The position numbers and the translations under genes were made by a program. A DNA stretch of 64,000 bases from NCBI GenBank assembly GCA_020698575.1, contig CM036252.1, positions 28,039,206 to 28,103,205 of the forward strand, written 5' to 3'. This DNA comes from Bostrychus sinensis (lineage: Eukaryota; Chordata; Actinopteri; Gobiiformes; Eleotridae). The notes beneath the pieces were generated by a model. That model had not been told where the DNA came from. It saw only the letters and a program-made list of their open reading frames with translations, and did no database searches. Positions 22,579-32,541 of the stretch are shown piece by piece. Each line of letters starts with the position of its first letter. The stretch's first letter is position 1.

Positions 22579-22620
22579 ATGTCCACACATCTGTCCACAC
22601 ATGGACAGATGTGTGGACAT
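22579..22620. repeat. Perfect 19-bp inverted repeat with 4-nt loop
   Basis: The left arm 22579-22597 and right arm 22602-22620 are exact reverse complements (core GTCCACACATCTGTCC / GGACAGATGTGTGGAC). The loop is CACA. A further diverged GTGTGTCC copy follows at 22625. It lies about 30 bp outside the Tc1 terminus. Confidence 0.9.
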
Positions 22621-22651
22621 CCATGTGTGTCCTCACGTGGATGTTCATATA

Positions 22652-23985
22652 CACTGCTCAAAAAAATAAAGGGAACACTAAAATAACACATCCTAGATCT
22701 GAATGAATGAAATATTCTTATTAAATACTTTGTTCTTTACATAGTTGAATGTGCTGACAACAAAATCACACAAAAATTATCAATGAAAATCAAATTTATT
22801 AACCCATGGAGGTCTGGATTTGGAGTCACACTCAAAATTAAAGTGGAAAAACACACTACAGGCTGATCCAGCTTTGATGTAATGTCCTTAAAACAAGTCA
22901 AAATGAGGCTCAGTAGTGTGTGTGGCCTCCTCGTGCCTGTATGACCTCCCTACAACACCTGGGCATGCTCCTGATGAGGTGGTGGATGGTCTCCTGAGGG
23001 ATCTCCTCCCAGACCTGGAGTAAAGCATCCACCAACTCCTGGACAGTCTGTGGTGCAACATGGCATTGGTGGATGGAGCGAGACATGATGTCCCAGATGT
23101 GCTCAATTGGATTCAGGTCTGGTGAACGGGCGGCCAGTCCATAGCATCAATGCCTTGGTCTTGCAGGAACTGCTGACACACTCCAGCCACATGAGGTCTG
23201 GCATTGTCTTGCATTAGGAGGAACCCAGGGCCAACCGCACCAGCATATGGTCTCACAAGGCTCTGAGGATCTCATCTCGGTACCTAATGGCAGTCAGGCT
23301 ACCTCTGGCGAGCACATGGAGGGGTGTGCCCCCCTCCCAAAGAAATGCCACGCCACACCATTACTGACCCACTGCCAAACCGGTCATGCTGGAGGATGTT
23401 GCAGGCAGCAGAACGTTCTCCTCGGCGTCTCCAGACTCTGTCACGTCTGTCACATGTGCTCAGTGTGAACCTGCTTTCATCTGTGAAGAGCACAGGGCGC
23501 CAGTGGCAACTTTACCAATCTTGGTGTTCTCTGGCAAATGCCAAACGTCCTGCATGGTGTTGGGCTGTAAGCACAACCCCCACCTGTGTACGTGGGGCCC
23601 TCATACCACCCTCATGGAGTCTGTTTCTGACCGTTTGAGCAGACACATGCACATTTGTGGCCTGCTGGAGGTCATTTTGCAGGGCTCTGGCAGTGCTCCT
23701 CCTGTTCCTCCTTGCACAAAGGAGGAGGTAGTGGTCCTGCTGCTGGGTTGTTGTCCTCCTACGGCCTCCTCCACATCTGATGTACTGGCCTGTCTCCTGG
23801 TAGCGCCTCCATGCTCTGGACACTACGCTGACAAACACAGCAAACCTTCTTGCCACAGCTCGCATTAATGTGCCATCCTGGATGAGCTGCACTACCTGAG
23901 CCACTTGTGTGGGTTGTAGACTCCGTCTCATGGTACCACTAGAGTGAAAGCACCGCCAGCATTCAAAAGTGTTGTCCTTTTCTCT
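22652..23985 (-). mobile_element. Tc1-like DNA transposon, one terminus preserved
   Basis: The terminus CACTGCTCAAAAAAATAAAG starts after a TA (22650-22651), the Tc1/mariner target. The transposase lies on the minus strand from 23931. The opposite terminal repeat is not found: the family sequence is recognisable to about 23985 and then changes. The element is therefore truncated on its 5' side (transposase sense). Tc1 copies with this terminus are common in teleosts. Confidence 0.85.
22910..23931 (-). pseudogene. Tc1-like transposase, near full length but broken
   Basis: It would cut and paste the element by binding the terminal repeats and catalysing DDE strand transfer. The first 139 residues (23931-23512) are open and show the N-terminal double helix-turn-helix (VAQVVQLIQDGTLMRAVARR; SAQTVRNRLHEGG). 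A stop follows at about 23511, just before LFTDESRF, the first catalytic Asp (near 23480). The frame is then lost around 23300-23340. The second Asp is visible as MQDNARPHVAG near 23207, and the catalytic Glu as SPDLNPIEHIWD (23104-23102) in an open C-terminal frame ending at TGA 22912-22910. The span of about 1,022 bp matches the family's ~340 codons. All three catalytic residues survive, but one nonsense change and at least one frameshift make it inactive. Confidence 0.85.
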
Positions 23986-24084
23986 CCCTCTGTACAGAGC
24001 ACTTGGGCTCAGCCCAACTCAGAACTATTTAAAGCACTATTCTAAACCTATATAATTAAGTTTCAGGTCAAAAATGTCTCCTTC

Positions 24085-24175
24085 TAAGGAGTATAAAACT
24101 CTTCAGAACTGAGAAAGCCTCTTGGATGAGAGGGGAAACATCCTCATGATCTGTTCAGAGGACTTTGTTTTAAAC
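24085..24175 (+). repeat. Penelope-like terminal repeat fragment, plus strand
   Basis: GAACTGAGAAAGCCTCTTGG, ATGAGAGGGGAAAC and a GTTCAGAGGACTTTG run. It matches the inverted fragment at 21230-21310 on the other side of the Tc1 copy. It could be the far end of one Penelope-like insertion later split by Tc1, or an independent copy. Confidence 0.5.
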
Positions 24176-24805
24176 CTTTGTTGTGATTTGTGTGTTTCTC
24201 CACTGTGATGATAGTTTAGTTTAAAATTTTGTTAGACCTGGCTTTAAAATAAGTTGCACTGGGTTATTTAGATTTGGTTCAGTAAAGTGCAGTTAGGCAA
24301 AAGTGAACTCAGTTTACATAAAATATCAAGGTTACATTTTAAGCAGATTCTCTCAGTGTGGGGACTCTCTTACACTGCAGGCTGCTCGCAAATATCAAGG
24401 GTAATTACAGGTGTTTAAAAGATTGAGCTTGTCATTTGTACCTATGGTGTCAGTCCTCTGTGCATATAAAAGAGGTCGGGTGGAAAGAGTCTTGAGAAGA
24501 GCACTATTAGAGTCACAAGAATAAATTGCAATGCACACACATACACAAAAATACACCATTGCTATTATATAACTACAAATACTAACATGAATACTTCTTC
24601 ATCTCAAACAGGAGGTTCTTTGTCACTAAGAGTGGGTTATAAACATTTGATTTGCCACTGTGAAAGACAGCCCCAAGTTTCAGTACCATGGACAGCACCC
24701 ACATGGACATGATGTTGTTTGGGACAAATGGGTGCACATTTAACTGGTTAATCTCATCATTAATTGTTCATATTTTAATAGGAGTAATTTGGACTGATAA
24801 ATAGG
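24176..24805. other. Unique non-coding
   Basis: A TATA-like CATATAAAAGAGG is at 24465-24477, but nothing downstream looks like a gene. No repeat recognised. Confidence 0.3.
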
Positions 24806-24811
24806 AGCCAC

Positions 24812-24925
24812 CCACCCGGAGTGTCAGCGGTTTGAATCTCGCCCAAAGTGCATACTGTTTTTGTGTCCCTGGGCAAGACACTTTACCCACATTTGCTGTG
24901 GCGATGCCTTATGATGACATGAATG
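24812..24925 (+). mobile_element. tRNA-derived SINE fragment (box B onward)
   Basis: GTCAGCGGTTTGAATCTCGCC (box B) is followed by GTGCATACTGTTTTTGTGTC and CTGGGCAAGACACTTTACCC. The box A part is missing. Confidence 0.7.
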
Positions 24926-25011
24926 AAGCAGCCAAAAGATAAAAAAGTTAAATAACACAATAAAAATCTGTAATTTTGCACATCTCATTTGATTACACAA
25001 CCTTCTGCATA

Positions 25012-26570
25012 CACTGTAAAAAAATAAAAATAAAATAAAAAATAAATAAAAGAAGCTGCAAAACTCCCAAAATTCAAGGCAACAGGGTCCCTCAACATTT
25101 TTTGGTGCCAACTCAAAAACCTCAAGTTTTTAACAACAATTTTTTTTTTTTTTTTTTTTTTTTGTTCACCTAGTTTGATGTTCATACGTCTACAAACTGT
25201 AAATTTTAAGTTTTATATTACTTTTTTTTTTTTTTTTTACTCATCTTTTAGCCAACTTACTATTCATTGTTCAGAAATAGTATTATTATTAAGGCCGGGA
25301 ATCAATAAAAATCAAAAAAACTAATTAATCGCTAATCTGAAAAAAATTTATTGCGATTAATAACTACTCGCAATTAATCGCGATTAATCGTATTATGAAT
25401 TTACGTACAAACACAAAATTGTAAATTTAGGACATTTATTTTGAATTAACCTTCACATACTTTACTGTAAACTTGTGCAATGCAAACAAAACTTGCAAAG
25501 AAAATAAATGAATAGTCTCTTTGAGACCTGTAACTCAGACAAAGTTTGCCTAAATAAGGTACAACCAACAAATACACAAAACTTACCTAAAAAAGCATTT
25601 GTAATCTGTCTTAGAACTTTAACAAAAATAAGTTTAATTCTTCAGTTAATAACAATTGTTGTGGTTCACAACAGTGTAAATACTATGAACTGTGTTACTC
25701 CAGTGGTGAACTCATCCTTGCATAGACTGCACATAACTTTTGTTTTGTCTATATTGCTGTCTGGTGACAATCCACTTCTCGCGTGTGTTGGTTTATCCGG
25801 GTCAAAACTGTAACTTTAGTCTGTATTAAAAAAAAAAAAAAGAGGCGGGGGAAGAAGGAGAGGAGGGCAGTGAAGTGTCGTGCGTTACGTTTCTGATCAG
25901 CACTAAACTCAGATCCAATCACCTGTCCGTTCACCGCTGACAGGTGTGCGTTTTCCCATCATGCACTGAGCCCTGCAGCCTCCGCAGTTGCTCCTGATGA
26001 ACTGTGGCGGCTCAGACGCTGGTCTCGTTTGGATCTCACGGTGACCGTCGCATTTGTGGCATCAGAGCAAGTCGGGAACAAGTCGGACACAAATCTAACC
26101 GGCGTGCACTGCGCACAGACCGACACTGATCAAAACTGCGCAGGTCTGGCTCATCTCGAATGCACCTGATGGATGGAAATGTGTCGTCTTCTAAGCTCAC
26201 CTGGAAGACTCGTGGCATGTTGCTGCCTCTGTCAGTGTCATCGTAATATTTTTGTTGTGATCAAATTAATCGATGCCTCAATTGAAATTAACACAATTAA
26301 ATCAAAAAATGAACATACTGCGTTAACGCGATCATTTTCCCAGCCCTAATTATTATTGATAATAATAAAAACTAAATATACTGACTTTAACAAAAGAATA
26401 CTTTTTAGATTAATGTAAACTTAAAATTCATAGACATATGAATGTCAAATTAGGTGAACAAAAATATTAGTTGTTAAAAACTTGAGATTTTGAGTTGGCC
26501 CCAAAATTAAAAATCTTGAGGGATCCTGTTGCCATGTGTTTTTGAGTTTTCGCAGCATTTTTTTTTAGTG
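25012..26570. mobile_element. Tc1/mariner-type non-autonomous element, split by a hAT insertion
   Basis: Ends CACTGTAAAAAAATAAAA (25012) and, inward from the right, CACTAAAAAAAAATGCTGCG (26570), each bordered by TA (25010-25011; 26571-26572). Subterminal words such as CTCAAGTTTTTAACAACAAT and its inverse AGTTGTTAAAAACTTGAG make long inverted arms. The copy at 31038-31382 has the same arms without the internal insert. No transposase frame. Confidence 0.75.
25290..26348. mobile_element. Nested hAT-like element (1,059 bp, TARGGCYGGGAA ends)
   Basis: Left end TAAGGCCGGGAATC. Right end read inward TAGGGCTGGGAAAATGATCG. Both flanks read ATTATTAT (25282-25289; 26349-26356). That duplication is low complexity, but the paralogue at about 31160 shows the unfilled site CTATTGATAATAATAATAAA. 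It has an internal AT-rich half with GATTAAT steps and a CpG-richer part at 25845-26220 (promoter-like?). The frames there (for example 25749-25934) have no domain. Confidence 0.7.
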
Positions 26571-26574
26571 TACA

Positions 26575-27930
26575 ATTGTCAGAGCTTAAAAAAATAACTG
26601 ATCATGGTTTCATTTAGAATGAGTTAAGCCACAAGTTGAGTTCCACTGGACTATAAGAAATTGGTATAGTTCAGTGCAGTTTAATACAACTGAGCCCAGT
26701 TGAAGCCCCCTACAATGACTTTAAAACATTGAGACTAAAAAAAAGCTTTTTCAATCATTTCTTTACTACACTCATAAACATGCAAAGAGACCAACAGAGG
26801 ACAGCAGAGTACAGAGCTGTTATGCTATTTTGAACAGAACAATAGAAAAAGAGCTTCAGACTTTTCGTGTGATCCCATTTTACTACAAATTGACAAAGAG
26901 CTGTGACGAATCAGTGGAAACAGAGCTGCACACTGTTTAACACATTCAGATTGATTCAGTTTTTTTCCATTATCATGACACAACAATTTGGAACACTTTT
27001 CCTACAGTACATGCAAGAGTCATAATGACCTCAAATACCCAGTGTGTAAATGCTAAGTCTTCACATCTGTTATTTTTACCACATAAGCAAAAGGCACAAG
27101 CGATGAATCATGCTTTCCCGTGTTTGTGAGGTCGTGTTGACATGAAAGGACACCGAGGGGGAAAACAAACGCTCGCTTTGCCAAACTGACTTTTACAAAT
27201 TTATTTTTTATCTAATAGAGCCCTCACACAAGCGCTTGCTGAACAGAAAATATGGGTTATGGATACTAAGACCAGTTGCTTTATGAATGTGAATAGCTTT
27301 GTTACACATGGTTGAAGCTTTCATCATTTTGAACACTGTTAGTTTTTCATATTGCATATTTTAAGCCAAAGGCAATTAAAGTTGTTTACAGTATATGTGT
27401 TTTTTTCTTTATTTTGTTCATTTGAGTTTAGCACATTTACTTTGCCATTTAAGTATTTATATTCCTTTGAAAATGAAAGAGCAAATTAACACCAGCCTTG
27501 CCATGTGAGATTAAAGTGTTTACAGTAAGACACACAGCAAGGGCAAGTGAAAATATTAATAAAAGAAATAATGTTATTAGGTACTTTAAGAGCCCTTTTG
27601 CATTCAGAAATGCCATAATTCTACACATCAGTGGTTGTATTTATCTTGTGTACCTCCTGGGCTTTCTGACAGACACTGACTACCCCCTCATTCAGATGTC
27701 TGGATGATTCTCCAAAAACTGGTCATATTAATACAAAAGCATTTATTGAAAATGCTTATTCTCCTGCATTATTTTTTTCCAAATCAAATTCAATATACAA
27801 TCTAAATATAACAATGTAAAGTCCTATTATTTACTTATTTTACTGCATTTTTTTGGTTCAAAATACACAAAATACTCAAAATAAGAGTCTTAAACTCAAA
27901 TTAAATGTACAAAAAAAAAAAAAAAAACTC
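26575..27930. other. Unique non-coding
   Basis: No repeat termini, exon or RNA signal recognised across this stretch. An A18 run lies at 27910-27927. Confidence 0.4.
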
Positions 27931-27933
27931 CAA

Positions 27934-28365
27934 TAGGGCTGGGCCAAAAAACAAATTCATTTGATTAATTTGCGTTTTCAATTTTGGACGATGTCAAAAA
28001 AGGCTCTATCGTATAATGAGCTTCATCAGAAATGGCTAATGCTACTGCTTGTGCCTAGAGCAGCTTAAAACGTGACTGTGGAGACTCTGCAGATGCTAAA
28101 ACCACTAATGATCACAGAGAAAGAAGACATTTACTTCTGTGATGTCTTTGTTTGGATGTGGCAGCAGTTTGGCCAAAACAAACAGTGTAGGATGATGTGC
28201 AGCCTTCAGCGTTAACTTTACGTACTTGGCGTCTTCTAACAGACAAATGGTGTGTGTAAATTATAACAGACCTGGCCTTTGGAAGCAGAGAGGACTTAAA
28301 AACTTAAAAGACTTTTATGTCTTCACTAATGCCACTGTGAGTAATGAGAGGAATTTAGTATAAAA
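27934..28365. mobile_element. hAT-like fragment, left end only (TAGGGCTGGGCC)
   Basis: TAGGGCTGGGCCAAAAAAC followed by TTTGATTAATTTGCG resembles the termini at 25290 and 62310. A matching right end was not found before the next element begins, so this may be truncated by the hAT at 28374. Right limit arbitrary. Confidence 0.4.
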
Positions 28366-28373
28366 ACATAGGT

Positions 28374-28720
28374 CAGGGGTCTGCAACCTATGATTATAGA
28401 GCCCCATGAGGCTCTTTATCCCTCCTTTTGCGGCTCTTTGGGCATTTTACATCTGGTTATGTAAAGCCAATAAAGGAATAAGTAGATGTGTGCCACACAC
28501 AAGCACCAAGAAATAGTTACAGGTTGTAACTCTAGTTCTCTGAGTGAGAATATCAGTGCAGAATTTAACACAGTTCTTTGTTAGTTTTCAAATATTAATA
28601 ACCACCAATATGCTATATTTCAGATATAGGCTAAGTGACTTGGAAATTGGTTGTGGCTCTACACAGATTCAAATTTTATATTTTGGGGAACAATTGGCTC
28701 CTGAAGTATGCAGACCCTTA
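28374..28720. mobile_element. hAT-type MITE (CAGGGGTCTGCAACC), ~347 bp
   Basis: The left end CAGGGGTCTGCAACCTATG and GAGGCTCTTTATCCCTCC are the well-known fish repeat in which 'GCGGCTCTTTGG' follows. The right end read inward TAAGGGTCTGCATACTT matches in inverted form. Flanks ACATAGGT (28366-28373) and TGTTAGGT (28721-28728) share their last five bases. An internal piece near 28510 (CAGGTTGTAACTCTAGTTCT) may be a further insertion. Confidence 0.55.
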
Positions 28721-28728
28721 TGTTAGGT

Positions 28729-29984
28729 GTTATTACAAAATGCAAAAAGTAATAATGAAAAATATCAGTATGGGATCAGAAGACAAAAAAAGTCATTATC
28801 TAACATGTCTAAATACCAAAATGCATACAGTTGCTTCCATGTGATTTGATAATATTAACATTAGGCAGTGAAAGAGATGTTACTAAAAAAGTTGAAGCAG
28901 ATAGCAGAATAAAAAATCTGTTTGGGGATGAAAAGTATTTATATAGAATTTTGAGAATTACAGCACTAAATATGATAACAAAAAAAAAAAAAAAAAAAGG
29001 ATTCTCCAGATGTACAAAATTGGATAATTATTATACAGGAAGTAAAAATGAATGAAAAGTAACTCACAAAATAGGGAACACAGAATAGTTTTTTGAAAAA
29101 AAGATGTGTTATGAAGGATATGTAATTTTAGTTGTACAATGAAATAAGCACAATGACACAATAAATATATAATAGTAGTTATGTATGTTATATATAATAT
29201 TTTATAAGGGATTATGGTAAATGTCTGTTTATGTATATATAGGTAAATAAAATTATGAATGATTGTAAAGGTCTATAGTTTTATATTTTTACACCTTTAT
29301 GTAGATGTAGTCACTGCAAAGGTATTATTACGTAGTATTATCATTACTGTTGTTATTCCCTTTTTTTCCATTGTGTTATTTTATTTTATATTTTTACATT
29401 TTTTTCTCCTTTTTGGGGATAGAATATTGTGGTGGATATGATTTTTTTTTTTTTTTTTTTTGCACTGAGTATATCTGAAAAAAATATAGAAAATAAAAAA
29501 TGTAAAAAAAAATCTGTTTGGGGGTCAGAGAAAGGTTTGCCATGTTCTTTGAAGTGAATACTCAGAATAAGATATGCTTCCTGCTCTGCTTAATAAAACA
29601 ATATGGCTTTTGCAGTAGAGGAGGTGATGTGTGACATCCTCACCCTAATGTACTCTTGGTATAGTGCTAGCACAGTGTTGTGAGGGGTAAAGGTAAGTTC
29701 AGAGCCGGTGCAGAGAGTTCACAGAGCGGTGAAGAAAGCTCTGTGTGAAAAAAGTCTGTGCCCCCTGCGCTCCTCTTTACATAAAAACCACAGTTATTAC
29801 AACTTTGAACCTCCTTTGTGTGGGTTGGTGCTTTATGTATACGCCGTGTGCTTAAAGTAGGTTTAAAAATGAATGCAAGGATCAAGAGTAGATCAGAACT
29901 ATACAAGAGTCAAACAAAGACTGAACCAGAAGACCTCCGCCAAGCCCTGTCTCGCAATGTAAAGGACCTCAAACATAACTTTGA
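28729..29984. other. AT-rich non-coding
   Basis: Very AT-rich to 29520 with A18 (28980-28998) and T20 (29441-29461) runs. 29520-29980 is more balanced. Nothing matches a known family, and no exon is evident. The ORF at 29818-30087 is unassigned. Confidence 0.35.
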
Positions 29985-30365
29985 CCGGGGATCTTTTAGT
30001 TTAGTCAAACTTTTCACACCAAGCACCACCAATATTAAGCTTTCAAAAGTACAATTTCTAACTAAATCAGGACAAACTCTGAACTAAACCCAGGCTAAAT
30101 CTGCACTAAACCTGCACTAAATCTGGATGAAACCAGGACTAAAACAAGAAGTAACTAAGACTTTAACACAGAAAAATCCTAAATTAAATCTGGACAAAAC
30201 CAGGTCTAAACCAGGACTACACTAGGACTACATAAGGACTAAACCAGTATAAATAATGACTAAACCAGGACTAAATTAGAACTAAACAAGGACTAAACTG
30301 GGACTAAACCAGGTCTTAAGGACTAAACTAGATCTAAACCAGGATTAAACCAGGTCCAAAAGTAA
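29985..30365 (-). mobile_element. hAT-type element (family B), inverted copy 3
   Basis: TCAAACTTTTCACACCAAGC at 30003 equals the inverse of the right-terminal region of copy 1 (GGTGTGAAAAGTTTGAGAAC). Next comes a CTTTCAAAAGTAC word that also matches copy 1, then the inverted minisatellite (CCAGGACTAAAC units, 30075-30360). Exact termini are eroded, so no target duplication can be read. Confidence 0.6.
30075..30360 (-). repeat. Degenerate minisatellite CCAGGACTAAAC
   Basis: Units include AACCAGGACTAA, AACTAGATCTAA, AACCTGCACTAA and GGACAAAACCAGG. It is the reverse complement of the arrays at 17085 and 20400. Confidence 0.85.
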
Positions 30366-30660
30366 CCAAAATATGTTCTCAAGTAAACGTACCTTTACTT
30401 TAAAATGGTATTAGTTAAGTAGAAGGAAAAGTACTCCACAAAATTGTTATTTGAGTATTGAGTATAATGTTTACTTAAGTAGAAAGTACTTACTCTGACT
30501 ACTACTATTAGTAGTACTACTTGTTTCTAATATAGTTTTCTAGTACTACTGCTGCCAGTATTACTGTGAGCACTGCTCTTGCTGCTACTACTATAACTAT
30601 GACTGCTACTACCACTACTAACATTACTTTTCTGACTATTGCTTCTACCACTATTACTGT
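30366..30660. mobile_element. Family-A hAT fragment with ACT array
   Basis: 30380-30500 holds CTCAAGTAAACGTACCTTTA and TACTTAAGTAGAAAGTACTT, words of the family-A terminal regions. 30500-30660 is ACT-rich (the complement strand of the 3240-5920 array). Confidence 0.55.
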
Positions 30661-30664
30661 AGGC

Positions 30665-30815
30665 GACAGTGGCGGAGGAGGTAGGTGGGTTGCATACTAA
30701 CCACAGGGTTGGCGGTTTGATTCCCGCTCTGACCCAGTGCATACTGTTGTTGAATCCTTGTGCAAGAAACCCATAATTACCTGCTCCAGTCACAGTAAGT
30801 GGCTGGTTGCCACAG
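30665..30815 (+). mobile_element. tRNA-derived SINE
   Basis: GTGGCGGAGGAGGTAGGTGG (box A, from 30669), then GGTTGGCGGTTTGATTCCCG (box B, 30708-30727), then AGTGCATACTGTTGTTGAATC and CTTGTGCAAGAAACC. The order is as in the other SINEs here. Confidence 0.75.
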
Positions 30816-30824
30816 AAATCATAT

Positions 30825-31540
30825 CAGGTAAAATGAGAGTGAAAAAGCCCGTCTGCGTTGCCATGGTGACAGCATCGTTAAGTTGAATGTACAGTGTATT
30901 TAGACAACACTGAAGCTTTAAGACCAAAACGTTAATTTTGCAGGCTAATAGAGCCTAATAACATAGCCAGTCATTTGAAAAGGTAATTATTAGAACACAA
31001 GTATTTTTTATTAGATTAAATGCTACCACCCCACATACAATGTAAAAAAAAAGAACAGCCCTCAAGATCCTTCAAAATCTCAAGTTTTCAATTTTTTATT
31101 TTTTTATTATTTATTTATTTAATTTTTTTTGTTAAATTTAAGGGTCATATGTCTAAAAAAAACTATTGATAATAATAATAAAAAAACTTTTTACAACAAT
31201 TTTACAATTTTAACAACAACTTAAAATTGAAAGTTTTTAGACATATGAACATTAAATTAGGTGAACAAAATATATTAGTTGTTAAATACCTGAGATTTTG
31301 AGTTGGCTTCAAAACTCAAAAAATCTTGAGGGATCCTGTTGACTTGAGTTTGTGAGTTTTCACAACTTTTTTATTTACAGTGTATCACCTCTGGTACTTT
31401 CTTACCTTTGAACTATATACAAAAAAATGCATGTTTTAGCACAACATTTAAGAAAATCCCCTGCAAAATCAGACATTTTTGCCCGCAACAATCAATCACA
31501 AAATTTGCCCACAAAATCCTACAGGGCCTGACTAGGGCCA
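30825..31540. mobile_element. Partial relative of the 62310-63611 hAT, split by a MITE
   Basis: 30836-30960 matches 62930-63010 (CTGCGTTGCCATGGTGA; TTGAATG then ACAGYGTATTTAG). 30950-31030 matches 63178-63260 (AGCCTAATAACA; TTTTTAATTAGATTAA). 31437-31530 matches 63366-63410 (TTAAGAAAATCCCC). Both ends are lost. The MITE at 31038-31382 interrupts it. Confidence 0.65.
31038..31382. mobile_element. Tc1/mariner-type MITE (345 bp)
   Basis: Ends CAATGTAAAAAAAAAGAAC and inward CACTGTAAATAAAAAAGTTG, flanked by TA (31036-31037; 31383-31384). Subterminal inverted arms (CTCAAGTTTT... / ...CTGAGATTTTGAG) match the larger relative at 25012-26570. Confidence 0.75.
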
Positions 31541-31745
31541 ATTCAAAGTAACCAGTTCTCCGAGTCTTTGGACGGTGGGAGGAGACTGGTGTCCCTGGAA
31601 AAACCCACAGTAACACAGGGAGCTAATGCTAATGGAACCAATATCGTCAGATTTAAGCTTTTAATAAGAGCTAGTCCTGTCCGGTCAATACTTGGACCAC
31701 TCAGAACACATGAGCTGTGGCACATATGTAAGAATTACACATAGC
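31541..31745. other. Unique non-coding
   Basis: Nothing recognised. Confidence 0.3.
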
Positions 31746-31749
31746 ACCT

Positions 31750-32110
31750 AGTTAATGGGTACACAATGTGCCGAGAGACGCTCCCCAGCAGCAGTGCACA
31801 CTCTGGCAATCATCGCCAAGTGGGAGGTGGGCTATTACTTCCCCATTTTGTTTATCAGCGGCTCAATAAGGGCCCAGGCATTAAACACACATGTGCGCGG
31901 AGATGACAGCGACACACATACGCACAAGCGCACGTCCCACAGAGACAAATGAACGACTGCCACCCGCCGCACGCTTAAGCGAATCCCCTAAATCACACGA
32001 GCCGGCATTCAATTCATTAGGGAGCTCTTAGCAGCTGCTCTTGTCTAAGCACATCAAGGCAGAGATTTAACACGGGAATCTAACACGCACTTTAAGATAA
32101 GATGCTTTTT
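31750..32110. promoter_or_regulatory. Candidate conserved regulatory block
   Basis: Unique and balanced in composition, with ATTTTGTTTATCAGCGG, CAATAAGGGCCC, CATTCAATTCATTAGGGAG and GAGCTCTTAGCAGCTGCTC. It has an E-box-like CAGCTG and TAAT cores. It lacks repeats and sits between transposon relics. The role is inferred from composition only. Confidence 0.35.
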
Positions 32111-32541
32111 TTTTCTCTTTTCTCTTTTTTTTATACTAAGGGGAATTCTCTGTCTCCATAATAGGCCTCGAGGAAATTGGTTTTAAAACCCTAAGTCATA
32201 AGTAGCATTAAGTCGACTGCTAAGTGCGCTGTAAGTGGAATCAAAATGGTGGTGTTCTCAGAGGCGTTAGGTGGTGGGTGGCTGCCCCCAGGAAGCGCAG
32301 CGGGAAGACTTTAAAGAAGTGCATGTTGAATAATTCTATTGTAATGTATATATGAAGTGGTTGGTAATGCAAGCAGTTGACCTTCATTAGCACTGTACAT
32401 GTCTTATATGTACAATTACATGTTGCATGTATTTAGATTGCAATATATTATCATGCGCACCATGTGTATAAGAAAAAAAAAACACGCCTTGGATTGGTGC
32501 TGCTAACATGCTAACAGACATTTACGTTTGATGTCAGTATA

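Noticed and set aside
23386..23868. 160-codon plus-strand frame
   Set aside because: It is the antisense shadow of the Tc1 transposase pseudogene, whose minus-strand frame carries the recognisable motifs.
24465..24540. TATA-like CATATAAAAGAGG and a possible start site
   Set aside because: Nothing downstream resembles a transcript unit. Such words are frequent by chance in AT-rich DNA.
17056..30660. A segmental duplication explaining adjacent family-B and family-A hAT pieces at 17 kb and 30 kb
   Set aside because: The order and orientation of the two pieces differ between the loci, so independent insertions explain them better.
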